Part shown: piece by piece, positions 1-9,260 of the stretch
Layout of the letters: each line of letters opens with the position of its first letter
How positions within the stretch are numbered: the first letter of the stretch is position 1
Source: Sediminibacillus terrae
Lineage (GTDB): Bacteria > Bacillota > Bacilli > Bacillales > Amphibacillaceae
Direction: 5' to 3'
DNA: 64,000 nucleotides
NCBI RefSeq assembly: GCF_009602435.1
Contig: NZ_VZDQ01000025.1
Coordinates: forward strand, 248,001-312,000
Position numbers and translations under genes: made by a program
The notes under the pieces: model-generated
What the model was told of the DNA's origin: nothing
What the model saw: the letters and a program-made list of their open reading frames with translations, nothing else
Database searches by the model: none

Positions 1-2895
1 GTAGATCAAACGCTTGCCGTCATGCCTTATGGATTGTTCTCTCCGGAAGACCTGATTATCGTAGAAGCTACCAACAAAATGGTACTGCATCTGGAAGAAG
101 AGAGTGGGATGCTTCCTTATCGAGGGGCTGACTATACTTCAAAATCTGCAACAGCTTTGATGGCCCTTTACTTTCTTGAAAAATCCGATAAAGAAAACGC
201 ATTTCATTACTCTCATTTAGCACGAGCCCACATGGAGGAAGATGAGCTGGGTGAAATTGTTCTTTCTCTATTTGATTATTATGCTTCTCAGTTTGGAGAA
301 GGAGAAAAGATCATCCATGATCCTTTGGGCAATGAGAATGTGTACTTGCCACAGCTGACCGAGAGAATTCCTCACTACCCTACGACCGATGATTATGTTC
401 ATATAGCTTGTCAGGTAGTCAGTGAAAAGGAAATTGAGGGTGTAGAAGTCCATATACAAAACAAGAATCGGGACTGGAAAGATTCTCTTGAGCTTCAGTC
501 GAAAAAAAAGGACGAGACACTTATTTATCAGGGAAAGCTTTCTTCATTACCGGATCATGGGGAATACTCTTATAGTTTTCATGTGACATTTAAAGAGGGA
601 GGGAATCTTACCTCTGATACGTATCCCCTCTATACAAGGCAAAAGAAGTATGCGAACTCTTTCAAAGTGACGAATAAAACAGAAGATATGCTGGAACTTT
701 ATTTCGGTGAAGGGCATAACCTTACTTTTATTATGCGTGACGATGGCATGGATATGAGTATTCGTCAGTATGGTAATAAAATAGATGCCTCTAAAGATGA
801 GGAAACTTCTATTTTTCGAGGAGATTATCAGCTTAGAGTACACGCTGAAAATGCCGAAATCGCATTGTTTTACAAGGAACAAGAGATTCTTCGTACTCAT
901 TCACTAGTGCCGACATTTGAATGGAAAGAGGGCATAGATGGGATAGTCCACGAATTTCAGGTCCACTGGTACACGCCTGAAAACGAAAATTTTTATGGGT
1001 TCGGTGAACGATACAATTCTATTGAACAACGCGGTGAGATAATTGACTGCTATGTATATAACCAATACAGAGACCAGGGGACAAGGACGTATATCCCTAT
1101 TCCGTTTTATATGACCAACAGAGGATATGGGTGTTATGTGGATACTGCAATGTACACATTGTTTGATTTGGCAGCATCTTTGAAAGATAAGACGACGTGG
1201 ACGTTCGCACAAAATAACAACGTTCAGGAAACGACTGTCCATTTTTATTTTGGTGATTATAAACAACAAGTACAGCAATTTACGAAAGAGACGGGAAAGC
1301 CTGCGATGGTTCCCGCTTGGGCGCTCGGCCCCTGGATGTCTAGTAATAACTGGGATCGTCAATCTATTGTAGAGAACGAAATCGAAGCGACGAATAATCA
1401 TGATATCCCCGCTACAGTTATCGTATTGGAACAATGGAGTGATGAAGCGACGTATTATATGTTCAATGACGCCACCTATGAGTTGAAGGAACCGGGATAC
1501 GTTCACAGTTATGAAGAAATGGAGTTCCCTTCCTGGGGGCGCTGGCCGGATCCGAAAGGGATGGTAGAACATATACACGAGGAAAATCTGAAACTTATCT
1601 TATGGCAGATTCCGATTCAAAAATACTTAAATAAACAAACGCATCCGCTAAAAGATCAGGATGAGGCATACATGGTTGAAAAAGGGTATGTGGTTAAGCA
1701 CGAAGACGGCACTCCTTACAGAATTCCTGAGAACTGGTTTACAAATAGCCTGATCATGGATTTCAGTCACAAGGAAGGGAGTGAATGGTGGTTTCAGAAA
1801 CGCCAGTACCTTTTGGATATAGGAGTTGATGGATTTAAAACAGATGGAGGAGAATTCGTTTTCGGTAAGAACCTGCAGTTTGCGAACGGCCAGACGGGAA
1901 GTGAAATGCGAAATCAGTATCCCAACGATTACATTCAGGCTTATTACGACTTTGCTCAACGAAATGATGGCATCACGTTCAGCCGTGCCGGCTATACTGG
2001 CGCACAAAATTTCCCTGCGCACTGGGCCGGGGATGAACGGTCTACATTTGCTGCATTTAAAAGATCGCTTGTAGCCGGGTTGAATGCTGGTCTGGCAGGC
2101 ATTGTGTTCTGGGGATGGGACTTGGCAGGATTTAACGGAGATATCCCTACAGCAGAGCTATTCATGCGTTCCTCTTCGATGGCAGCTTTTTGTCCGATTA
2201 TGCAATATCACGCGGAGAGTAAGGCAGAGTTCAGTCAGGACCGCACCCCATGGAATATCGCTTCCCGAACAGGGGACGACCGGGTTATTGATGTATATCG
2301 ATTTTTTGCTAATGTGCGCATGAATTTGATGCCTTATATATATCAGGAGTCTGAGAAAGCCTGCCAAACAGGGGAGCCGTTAATGAGGGCGCTTATGCTT
2401 GATTTCCCGGAAGATCAACGAGTGGCGGGTGTGTATGATGAGTATTTATTCGGTGAATCCATGCTTGTGGCTCCTATTATTGAGGAAAATCATATTGAGC
2501 GGCAGGTCTATCTGCCGGAAGGGAAATGGGTGAACTTATGGACAGAAGAAATTCACGAAGGGCCTGCTTATATAACTTGCACGGCAAAGGTGAATGATAT
2601 TCCAGTCTTCATGCGTATGAACAGAGCACTACTTTTGAACGTTTCTCCTTCAGAGGGGCTTGGAAGTGCTGTGGGTAATGACTTATCTTCATATAAACAA
2701 CCATTGTGTCGCGTGTATTGTGATGCATCCTTTCATCAAACGCTGACAGATCATCTCGGACATACGATAGAACTTTCTGTTGACGTTTCGGAAGAGGAAG
2801 TAAAGGTGAAGGCGGATACTGATATAAATGACCTGAAGATTGAAGTTATAGGTAATGACAAGGTAGCACGCGTCATGCAAGACGAGGAGGGGTGA
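1..2895 (+). CDS. GH31 alpha-glycosidase, 5'-truncated, with a GH15-like N-terminal remnant
   Basis: The frame is open from base 1. The first ATG, at 22, has no ribosome site, so the gene begins outside the window; 964 residues are visible. Residues about 5-80 (PYGLFSPED, then LPYRGADY and ALYFLEK) read like the C-terminal end of a GH15 glucoamylase-type alpha/alpha barrel. The rest is a complete GH31 retaining alpha-glycosidase: an N-terminal beta-sandwich, the FYGFGERYNSIEQRG segment, then a TIM barrel with the probable nucleophile Asp in GFKTDGGEF (codon at 1843) and the acid/base Asp in WAGDERST (codon at 2032). It has no signal peptide in view and probably acts on alpha-glucan oligosaccharides. 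The next gene starts 4 bases after the stop, so they form one operon. The exact linkage specificity cannot be read. Confidence 0.9.
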   Translation, partial: VDQTLAVMPYGLFSPEDLIIVEATNKMVLHLEEESGMLPYRGADYTSKSATALMALYFLEKSDKENAFHYSHLARAHMEEDELGEIVLSLFDYYASQFGEGEKIIHDPLGNENVYLPQLTERIPHYPTTDDYVHIACQVVSEKEIEGVEVHIQNKNRDWKDSLELQSKKKDETLIYQGKLSSLPDHGEYSYSFHVTFKEGGNLTSDTYPLYTRQKKYANSFKVTNKTEDMLELYFGEGHNLTFIMRDDGMDMSIRQYGNKIDASKDEETSIFRGDYQLRVHAENAEIALFYKEQEILRTHSLVPTFEWKEGIDGIVHEFQVHWYTPENENFYGFGERYNSIEQRGEIIDCYVYNQYRDQGTRTYIPIPFYMTNRGYGCYVDTAMYTLFDLAASLKDKTTWTFAQNNNVQETTVHFYFGDYKQQVQQFTKETGKPAMVPAWALGPWMSSNNWDRQSIVENEIEATNNHDIPATVIVLEQWSDEATYYMFNDATYELKEPGYVHSYEEMEFPSWGRWPDPKGMVEHIHEENLKLILWQIPIQKYLNKQTHPLKDQDEAYMVEKGYVVKHEDGTPYRIPENWFTNSLIMDFSHKEGSEWWFQKRQYLLDIGVDGFKTDGGEFVFGKNLQFANGQTGSEMRNQYPNDYIQAYYDFAQRNDGITFSRAGYTGAQNFPAHWAGDERSTFAAFKRSLVAGLNAGLAGIVFWGWDLAGFNGDIPTAELFMRSSSMAAFCPIMQYHAESKAEFSQDRTPWNIASRTGDDRVIDVYRFFANVRMNLMPYIYQESEKACQTGEPLMRALMLDFPEDQRVAGVYDEYLFGESMLVAPIIEENHIERQVYLPEGKWVNLWTEEIHEGPAYITCTAKVNDIPVFMRMNRALLLNVSPSEGLGSAVGNDLSSYKQPLCRVYCDASFHQTLTDHLGHTIELSVDVSEEEVKVKADTDINDLKIEVIGNDKVARVMQDEEG

Positions 2896-2899
2896 ACCA

Positions 2900-5158
2900 T
2901 TGCTTGAACATACGAGTTATGCCATCTTGCCTTCAGAAGAAGGAGGGGCTGAGGAACAGGTACATGAGGTAGGTGCTGTAGAATCAGTAAAATGGAATGG
3001 GAAAGTAGTTGAAGGAACGTTAACCGAAGGTGCATTCTTCCTTTACCTTCTTAATGACCAGACACTTCGATTCAGTGTTCATCCTTTTGAGAAAGTTTCC
3101 ACAGACAGCACGCTGGCAGTCGTAGAGGATGAACCTGTCGAAGATGCAGATTATTCAGACACTGATGCAGAACTATTCTTGACCTACAAAAATCTGCAAG
3201 TGACTATCAAAAAGAATCGTTTATCTATTACAGCTCAAAGAAATGGAAAAACAGCGTTTCATTTATCCGGGGTATCTTTCACTAAAGATAAGAAGGTGTT
3301 TGGTACATTCGAAAAAGATGCCAAAACTCCTATATACGGATTGGGAGAGAAGAGTGGTTTCCTCAATAAAAACGGAGAGAAAATTACGAACTGGAATACA
3401 GATGTATTTGCTCCTCACAACAAGGATACGGTCGAACTGTATCAATCGATCCCATTTGTACTGATCCATGATCCTGGAGAAACGACGACCGGTGTATTTC
3501 TGGACAATTCTCACCGAACAGAATTCGATATGCAAACATTCAAGGATAGAGTGAGGTTCTCTGCAGAAGGAGGTCCATTAAACACTTACATCATTCTTGG
3601 AGAGGATATCAAAGATACAATACGAGGTTATACAACAATAACAGGAACGACACCACTGCCTCCTCAATGGTCCTTGGGTTATCATCAGTCCCGTTACAGC
3701 TATCGTTCCGAAGAGGAAGTACGAGAGGTAGCTGCGGCTTTTGAAAAATACGAGATCCCTCTCGATTGTATTTTTTTAGATATTCACTACATGAATGATT
3801 ATAGAGTTTTTACTTTCAACAAAGACCGTTTCCCTAATGCAAACAACCTTATCAAAGAACTGAATGAACGCGGTATTGATGTTGTTCCTATCGTCGACCC
3901 AGGAGTCAAGAAGGATGTGGAATATCCTGTGTATCGTGAAGGTGTTTCTGAAAACTTCTTCAGTACATATATAGATGGAAGCATCTATTATGGAGCGGTG
4001 TGGCCAGGCACTAGCGCATTTCCCGACTTTTTTCAATCGAGAGTGCAAAAATGGTGGGGACACCTTCATGGGTTCTATACAGAAAAAGGGGTACGAGGCA
4101 TTTGGAATGATATGAACGAACCATCTGTTTTTAATGAGAGTAAAACGATGGACCTTGACGTGAGGCATAATCAGGACGGGAAGCTTATCAGTCATCGGGA
4201 AGGACATAATCTTTATGGTTTGTACATGAGCAAAGCTACATTTGAAGGGTTAAAAGAACTTATACCCAATACACGGCCGTTCTCCCTGACGCGCGCCGGC
4301 TATGCAGGTGTACAGCGATATTCGGCAGTATGGACTGGGGATAACCGTAGTCATTGGGAGCATTTAGAAATGTCTCTTCCGATGATTATGAATCTTGGAA
4401 TGTCTGGAGTAGCATTCAGTGGCGCTGACGTCGGGGGTTTTGCATCGGATTGCACTCCTGAGCTGCTGGTTCGTTGGACACAAGTGGGAGCCTTTCTTCC
4501 TTATTTTAGAAATCATAGTGTTCAGGATTCTATTTACCAGGAACCGTGGGCGTTCAATAAAGAAACGATGACGATCGTCAAAAAGTTCATACAGCTAAGG
4601 TATCAGTTCATCCCTTATCTTTATACGTTGTTTCATGAAGCGGAGAAAAGCGGAGTACCAGTAGTCAGACCGTTAATAATGGAGTACCCAGAGGATAAAG
4701 AGGCAACTGATATTAGCGATCAGTTTCTCTTAGGAAGAGATGTGATGGTGGCGCCAATGCTTCGCCCGGGCCAGACGCATCGCTCCGTTTACTTCCCGGA
4801 AGGAACATGGTTTGACTGGTGGAACGAAGAAGAAATCGAAGGCGGTAAATTTCACCTAGTGTATGCCGATTTAGAAACCATTCCAGTCTTTGTTAAAGCA
4901 GGTACGGTTCTTCCTTTTGGTGATGAGGTGAGAAATACGAAAGAACAACAGCGCGTCAGCCTCATCGCTTTCTCTAACGGAGATAGAGATATGAGAGGGC
5001 GATTATATGAAGATGATCATATCTCTTATAATTACCAAAAGGGAGAGTATGTATTAACAGATATTGTTCTCTCATCAGATGGGGACGTGAAGACTTACAA
5101 ACAAGGTGATTTTGAATCGAATTTAGTAGTGTCAGATATAAAAATAATCGGAAAATAA
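2900..5158 (+). CDS. GH31 alpha-glucosidase
   Basis: A 752-aa cytoplasmic GH31 enzyme that hydrolyses terminal alpha-glucosides. The start is TTG at 2900, seven bases after GAGGAGGGG, which also overlaps the end of the upstream gene. The barrel carries the classical GIWNDMNEPSVF motif, with the nucleophile Asp codon at 4109, and TGDNRSHWEHL with the acid/base Asp codon at 4340. HDPGETTTGVFLDN and the C-terminal beta-domain (MVAPMLRPGQ, FPEGTWFDWW) are also typical. Its WNDMNEP motif differs from the KTDGGE motif of the preceding GH31 gene, so the two belong to different subgroups and probably cut different linkages. It is the second gene of a three-gene glucan-degrading operon with no transporter in the window. 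Confidence 0.93.
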   Translation: MLEHTSYAILPSEEGGAEEQVHEVGAVESVKWNGKVVEGTLTEGAFFLYLLNDQTLRFSVHPFEKVSTDSTLAVVEDEPVEDADYSDTDAELFLTYKNLQVTIKKNRLSITAQRNGKTAFHLSGVSFTKDKKVFGTFEKDAKTPIYGLGEKSGFLNKNGEKITNWNTDVFAPHNKDTVELYQSIPFVLIHDPGETTTGVFLDNSHRTEFDMQTFKDRVRFSAEGGPLNTYIILGEDIKDTIRGYTTITGTTPLPPQWSLGYHQSRYSYRSEEEVREVAAAFEKYEIPLDCIFLDIHYMNDYRVFTFNKDRFPNANNLIKELNERGIDVVPIVDPGVKKDVEYPVYREGVSENFFSTYIDGSIYYGAVWPGTSAFPDFFQSRVQKWWGHLHGFYTEKGVRGIWNDMNEPSVFNESKTMDLDVRHNQDGKLISHREGHNLYGLYMSKATFEGLKELIPNTRPFSLTRAGYAGVQRYSAVWTGDNRSHWEHLEMSLPMIMNLGMSGVAFSGADVGGFASDCTPELLVRWTQVGAFLPYFRNHSVQDSIYQEPWAFNKETMTIVKKFIQLRYQFIPYLYTLFHEAEKSGVPVVRPLIMEYPEDKEATDISDQFLLGRDVMVAPMLRPGQTHRSVYFPEGTWFDWWNEEEIEGGKFHLVYADLETIPVFVKAGTVLPFGDEVRNTKEQQRVSLIAFSNGDRDMRGRLYEDDHISYNYQKGEYVLTDIVLSSDGDVKTYKQGDFESNLVVSDIKIIGK

Positions 5159-5172
5159 AAAGGATGGTTGGT

Positions 5173-6846
5173 ATGACGACGGCATGGTGGAAAAAGAGTA
5201 CGGTATATCAGATTTACCCGAAAAGTTTCAATGACACGACAGGCAATGGAGTGGGAGATATCCCGGGCATCATTGAAAAACTCGATTATATAAAAAAACT
5301 TGGAGTTGATGTGATTTGGCTGTCTCCGGTCTATGATTCTCCGCAAGAAGACAATGGTTACGATATACGGAATTATAGAATGATTGATGAGTTGTTCGGT
5401 TCCATGGAAGACATGGACAGGTTGCTGGCAGAAGCGCATAGCCGTGATTTGAAAATCGTTATGGATCTGGTAGTGAACCATACCTCAGATGAACACCCAT
5501 GGTTCGTAGAGTCAAAGAGTAGCAAGGACAATCCCTATCGTGACTATTACATTTGGAAGGATGGAAAAGCGGACGGAGGACCTCCGACGAACTGGAGATC
5601 AATTTTCAGCGGGTCAGCGTGGAAATATGATGAACAGACTGGTCAATATTATCTTCATTTGTTCGCGGAGAAACAGCCTGACCTTAACTGGGAAAATCCC
5701 AAAATGAGAAAAGACGTCTATAACATGATGAACTTTTGGTTGGATAAAGGGATCGACGGATTTCGCATGGACGTCATCAATTTCATATCGAAAGACCAGG
5801 CTTATCCGGACGGGGGAGTGAAGAGCGGGGAGAAATATGGGGATCCGGGTCCTTATTTCGTTAATGGTCCTCGTATCCACGAATTTTTACAAGAGATGCA
5901 CGGAGAAGTCCTTTCGGGACGTGACGTCATGACAGTAGGAGAAATGCCAGGAGCTGAACCAGAAGATGCGACAGTTTATACGGATCCGGATAATCAAGAG
6001 CTGGATATGATTTTCACGTTCGAACATATGTCGCTGGACGAAGAGGGGGAAGATAAGTGGAACATAAAGCCTCTGGACCTGAGAAATCTGAAGGAGAACT
6101 TTGAAAAGTGGCAGACCTCCCTTCATGGCACCGGTTGGAATAGTTTATATTGGAATAATCATGATCAGCCCCGCATCGTTTCCCGATTTGGTGATGACGG
6201 AAAATACAGGGAGAAGTCTGCGAAAATGCTTGCAACCTGCCTGCATATGATGCAGGGGACCCCATACATTTATCAGGGGGAAGAGATCGGAATGACGAAC
6301 GTACACTTTGAGGACCTGAATGATTATCAGGATATTGAAACGTTGAATATGTACAAGGAAAAATCCGAACTTGGCTGGTCCCATGAAAGGATAATGGAAG
6401 CAATCTATACGAAGGGCCGAGACAATGCGAGAACTCCAATGCAGTGGGACGATTCGAAGAATTCGGGATTCACGGAAGGAACGCCGTGGCTTCCTGTAAA
6501 CGATAATTATAAGTCTATTAATGCAGAATCGGCACTTCAAAATAAAGATTCTATTTTTTATTACTACCAAAAATTAATTAGTTTGAGAAAAGGGTGGGAT
6601 ATTATAACCTCTGGCTCGTTCAAATTATTAATGAGAGAAAGCCTGAATGTGTTTGCGTACCAAAGAGAAAATAGTGAAGGGATTCTCGTTGTTTTGTGTA
6701 ATTTTTCAAATGAGGAACAGAGGTTGGAAGAAGAAATAACGACTAACATTAAAAATGCATCTCCACTGATATCTAATGAAAATAACTTCAAATATCGAGA
6801 ACTGCAACCGTTTGAGGGCTCTGTTTACTACATTCCCAAAGAATAA
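5173..6846 (+). CDS. malL: GH13 oligo-1,6-glucosidase
   Basis: A 557-aa GH13 enzyme. An in-frame ATG at 5164 lies inside the ribosome site, so ATG 5173, eight bases after AGGA, is preferred. The four GH13 conserved regions are present: DLVVNHTS, DGFRMDVINF (nucleophile Asp), TVGEMPG (acid/base Glu) and WNNHDQPR (transition-state Asp). In this family a Val after the nucleophile (MDV rather than MDT) is associated with alpha-1,6 specificity, so the call is oligo-1,6-glucosidase (isomaltase) rather than maltase. The gene follows the second GH31 gene by 14 bases and completes an operon that would reduce branched maltodextrins or isomalto-oligosaccharides to glucose. Trehalose-6-phosphate hydrolase is a less likely alternative. 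Confidence 0.9.
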   Translation: MTTAWWKKSTVYQIYPKSFNDTTGNGVGDIPGIIEKLDYIKKLGVDVIWLSPVYDSPQEDNGYDIRNYRMIDELFGSMEDMDRLLAEAHSRDLKIVMDLVVNHTSDEHPWFVESKSSKDNPYRDYYIWKDGKADGGPPTNWRSIFSGSAWKYDEQTGQYYLHLFAEKQPDLNWENPKMRKDVYNMMNFWLDKGIDGFRMDVINFISKDQAYPDGGVKSGEKYGDPGPYFVNGPRIHEFLQEMHGEVLSGRDVMTVGEMPGAEPEDATVYTDPDNQELDMIFTFEHMSLDEEGEDKWNIKPLDLRNLKENFEKWQTSLHGTGWNSLYWNNHDQPRIVSRFGDDGKYREKSAKMLATCLHMMQGTPYIYQGEEIGMTNVHFEDLNDYQDIETLNMYKEKSELGWSHERIMEAIYTKGRDNARTPMQWDDSKNSGFTEGTPWLPVNDNYKSINAESALQNKDSIFYYYQKLISLRKGWDIITSGSFKLLMRESLNVFAYQRENSEGILVVLCNFSNEEQRLEEEITTNIKNASPLISNENNFKYRELQPFEGSVYYIPKE

Positions 6847-7193
6847 CAAATACATGCAAGAATGTGAAAAGGAGGTGATAGTTATATCAAATTAATATAA
6901 ATTAATTTTCAAAATGTTACTTGTTTTACTGAAAATAACCAAATATAAAACTAGTAGAATATTAGGTGCCTTCACAACTTTTAACTGAACTTGCCCAATA
7001 GGAGTACCAACTACTCTGCCGGTTGCAAATTTATATAACCGCACATATTCCCTCCACGTAATGATGGCAATTAGTTGGGTAGATAACGTTAAAATGTAAT
7101 TTTGTGTTATAAAAACCTCCTTTTATACATAATACTAGTTTAGAAGCTTTTCTATCAAAATTTCAATATCCCTTCAAATCAATAGTGCTATCG
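6847..7193. other. 347-base gap with orphan ribosome sites
   Basis: No convincing gene. A very strong ribosome site, AAAAGGAGGTGAT, at about 6869-6881 reads rightward but is followed by an in-frame stop after six codons. A second one, AAAAGGAGGT on the minus strand near 7113-7122, reads leftward. Short open stretches on both strands lie between them, including a minus-strand frame of about 70 codons without an ATG. I read this as decayed coding sequence or untranslated leaders. No clear terminator follows malL. Confidence 0.4.
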
Positions 7194-7805
7194 TTACTTC
7201 TCCAAATCACTCCGTATCTTAAACCTGCTATTCACCGGACTGAACTTCAACATTTCCAATAACTGATCGGCCATGTAAGCCGGCGTTAGCTTGAATCCGC
7301 CTTCCACCCATTCCATGATCATACCGAAAATCGCATAGGCCTGGTAGCTGGCGTGTAGTTCCGGATCAATGTCAGGGCTTGGTTCTATCTCTGCCAAGTC
7401 TTGGAGGGGCAGTTTTTTTAATTCATTGGAGATTCGTTTATGAAATCCCGGCAATGCGTTGGATTGGATGATCAGTTGATAAAAGTTAGCATGAGCGTAT
7501 ACATGCTCGAAAATTTTCACGGCTGAAGCGGACAAACTATTGAACGTGAAGGAATCGGTATCCTGATACGGTTGGCGGTAGGAGTCGACCAGGTCTTTGA
7601 TGACTTCCTCGATGATATCTTCCAGCAATTCTTCTTTATATTTATAGTGCTTATAAAATGTACCCCGATTGTAATCAGCATGTTTCACAATATCAGTGAT
7701 GGTGATAGCTTTGAAATCGTGACTTTGCATCAAGGTAATCAATGCGTTCTGCAGCGCTTTTTTCGTCCGCTTGATTCGTTTATCGATCTTTTGGTTAGAC
7801 GACAA
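7194..7805 (-). CDS. TetR/AcrR family transcriptional regulator
   Basis: A 203-aa one-component repressor. The N-terminal helix-turn-helix spans residues about 10-60 (TKKALQNALITLM, then ITITDIVKHADYNRGTFYKHY), the signature of TetR proteins. The C-terminal two-thirds is helical and would bind an unidentified ligand. The start is TTG at 7805, six bases behind GAGGAGG. It is divergent from the short-chain dehydrogenase at 7996. The 190-base gap holds a perfect inverted repeat just downstream of the dehydrogenase -10 element, so this protein most likely represses that gene and perhaps itself. The inducer is unknown. Confidence 0.92.
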   Translation of the reverse strand: MSSNQKIDKRIKRTKKALQNALITLMQSHDFKAITITDIVKHADYNRGTFYKHYKYKEELLEDIIEEVIKDLVDSYRQPYQDTDSFTFNSLSASAVKIFEHVYAHANFYQLIIQSNALPGFHKRISNELKKLPLQDLAEIEPSPDIDPELHASYQAYAIFGMIMEWVEGGFKLTPAYMADQLLEMLKFSPVNSRFKIRSDLEK

Positions 7806-7862
7806 TGTAATCCTCCTCTGTACATTATCAGCAGGTTATTCAACAAGATGGCTTGATTTGTT

Positions 7863-7953
7863 ACTTAGTGGACATTTGCGGGATTCATTGGTCATTGTGT
7901 TTCTTGCTTCCTCCTTATTATACTATAGATAGATGTTTGTTAGTGAACATCTG
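7863..7953 (+). promoter_or_regulatory. Divergent promoter with putative TetR operator
   Basis: TTGTGT (7895-7900) and TATACT (7919-7924), 18 bases apart, form a plausible sigma-A promoter for the SDR gene. Directly downstream lies a perfect inverted repeat, AGATGTT (7931-7937) and AACATCT (7946-7952), placed to block RNA polymerase. The right half, TTAGTGAACATCTG, has a near copy, TTAGTGGACATTTG, at 7865-7878, so two sites may be bound. Confidence 0.55.
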
Positions 7954-7995
7954 TTGAATAAATCTCAATGAAAGCGATTAAAGGGAGGGGAAAGC

Positions 7996-8757
7996 ATGAA
8001 ACTGAAGGATAAAGTTGCCATCGTAACAGGAGCAGCCTCCGGAATGGGAAAAGCAATTGCCAAGCTGTATGCATCGGAAGGCGCCAAAGTGGTGGTCGCT
8101 GACATCAACCTGGATGGGGGGGAGGCTGCAGCGAAGGAAATCGCCAATAATGGCGGGAATGCAAAAGCCGTTTCTGTGAATGTAATCAAACAGGAAGATG
8201 TAGACAACATGATCGATACAGCGGTGAAGGAATTCGGCACACTGGATATTCTGGTGAACAACGCGGGCATCATGGACGGATTTCAACCTGTCGGGGACAT
8301 TGAAGATGATCAATGGGATTTCATTTTTGACGTCAATACGAAAGGTGTCATGCGAGCGATGCGTAAAGCACTTCCGATTTTCTTAGATAAGCAAGCTGGC
8401 GTGATTATCAATACCGCTTCCACCGGAGGGTTGAACGGAGCGCATGCTGGGGCTACCTATAGTGCATCGAAGCATGCGGTGATTGGATTGACAAAGAACA
8501 CAGGATTCATGTATGCCGAAAAAGGCATTCGCTGTAATGCCATTGCTCCCGGCGGAGTAGAAACAAACATTGGTTCCTCTATGAAGAATATGAATCAGTT
8601 TGGCTTTGAGCGTACAAAATCTGTCCGTGATGTTATGCCTCGGACCGGCAAGCCGGAAGAAATCGCGAAGGTTGCACTGTTCTTAGCTTCAGACGAAGCA
8701 AGCTTTATTAATGGAACAGTTGTTACAGCTGACGGAGGCTGGACGGCTGCATTTTAA
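7996..8757 (+). CDS. SDR family NAD(P)-dependent oxidoreductase
   Basis: A 253-aa classical short-chain dehydrogenase. It has the Rossmann nucleotide-binding motif TGAASGMGKAIA (residues about 12-23), the NNAG motif, the catalytic YSASK with its upstream Ser (NTASTGG), and the PG motif after the active site. The Asp after beta-2 (VVADINLDG) favours NAD over NADP. The start at 7996 has GGGAGGGG upstream. It is divergently transcribed from a TetR regulator and ends at a hairpin terminator, so it is a single-gene unit. The substrate is not predictable; the 3-oxoacyl-ACP reductase / glucose dehydrogenase label covers the family. Confidence 0.93.
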   Translation: MKLKDKVAIVTGAASGMGKAIAKLYASEGAKVVVADINLDGGEAAAKEIANNGGNAKAVSVNVIKQEDVDNMIDTAVKEFGTLDILVNNAGIMDGFQPVGDIEDDQWDFIFDVNTKGVMRAMRKALPIFLDKQAGVIINTASTGGLNGAHAGATYSASKHAVIGLTKNTGFMYAEKGIRCNAIAPGGVETNIGSSMKNMNQFGFERTKSVRDVMPRTGKPEEIAKVALFLASDEASFINGTVVTADGGWTAAF

Positions 8758-8766
8758 TAAACGTAG

Positions 8767-8810
8767 AAACCCGGAATTGGAGAATGAAGGTTCTCAAGTT
8801 TCGGGTTTTA
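8767..8810 (+). terminator. Rho-independent terminator after SDR gene
   Basis: AAACCCG and CGGGTTTTA frame an imperfect stem that also pairs GGAGAA with TTCTCA-type sequence, followed by a short T-rich stretch. Confidence 0.7.
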
Positions 8811-8895
8811 TTTATGCATCTCTTTGATTTACTCTGAAACTATAAAGTGCTTCAAACCGTAAATACTAGTAATACCAAGGCATGGAGGGATTTCT

Positions 8896-9144
8896 ATGTG
8901 GACTATATTTCTAATGCTGATCAGTATTCTAGTTGTCGTAACAGCGGTTATGGTACCCCTGCAAGTCCGCTATTTAAAAGTAATGAAAGAAGAAATGAAA
9001 AGAAAAAGACTGTCCCAGCAGGAGTATTTCAGTAAAATGCCGATACAAGAAGAAATGCTGCATGCAACTGCTCAGGGAAACATTTTTATCATTCCGGCTA
9101 ATTTTATTGCCTGGCTGTGGTTGAAATGGAAAAAGGAAATATGA
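8896..9144 (+). CDS. DUF3949-like small membrane protein
   Basis: An 82-aa protein with an N-terminal transmembrane helix (residues about 2-24), a charged linker with LSQQEYFSKMPIQEE, and a second hydrophobic segment (IFIIPANFIAWLWL). The layout, including Q-rich ...QEEMLH..AQGN, resembles the uncharacterised DUF3949 family of Bacillaceae. ATG 8896 follows GGAGGG by six bases. No function is known. It stands alone between a terminator and the helicase pseudogene. Confidence 0.7.
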   Translation: MWTIFLMLISILVVVTAVMVPLQVRYLKVMKEEMKRKRLSQQEYFSKMPIQEEMLHATAQGNIFIIPANFIAWLWLKWKKEI

Positions 9145-9260
9145 GCTGAAGGCATTTATCAAGAAGTTTATTATAATCCCATTTTATTGAATAACGGTTG
9201 TACGATCCCGAATTTTGAGCATTGCCATTTTACTAGGTGGATATTGGTTGCAGGAAAAGT

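Noticed and set aside
904-1578. Antisense open frame of 224 codons inside the first GH31 gene
   Set aside because: It is wholly antisense to conserved GH31 sequence, has no ribosome site and shows no recognisable protein pattern.
6014-6570. Two overlapping antisense frames of 141 codons within malL
   Set aside because: Shadows of the GH13 coding sequence; no start signal and no domain.
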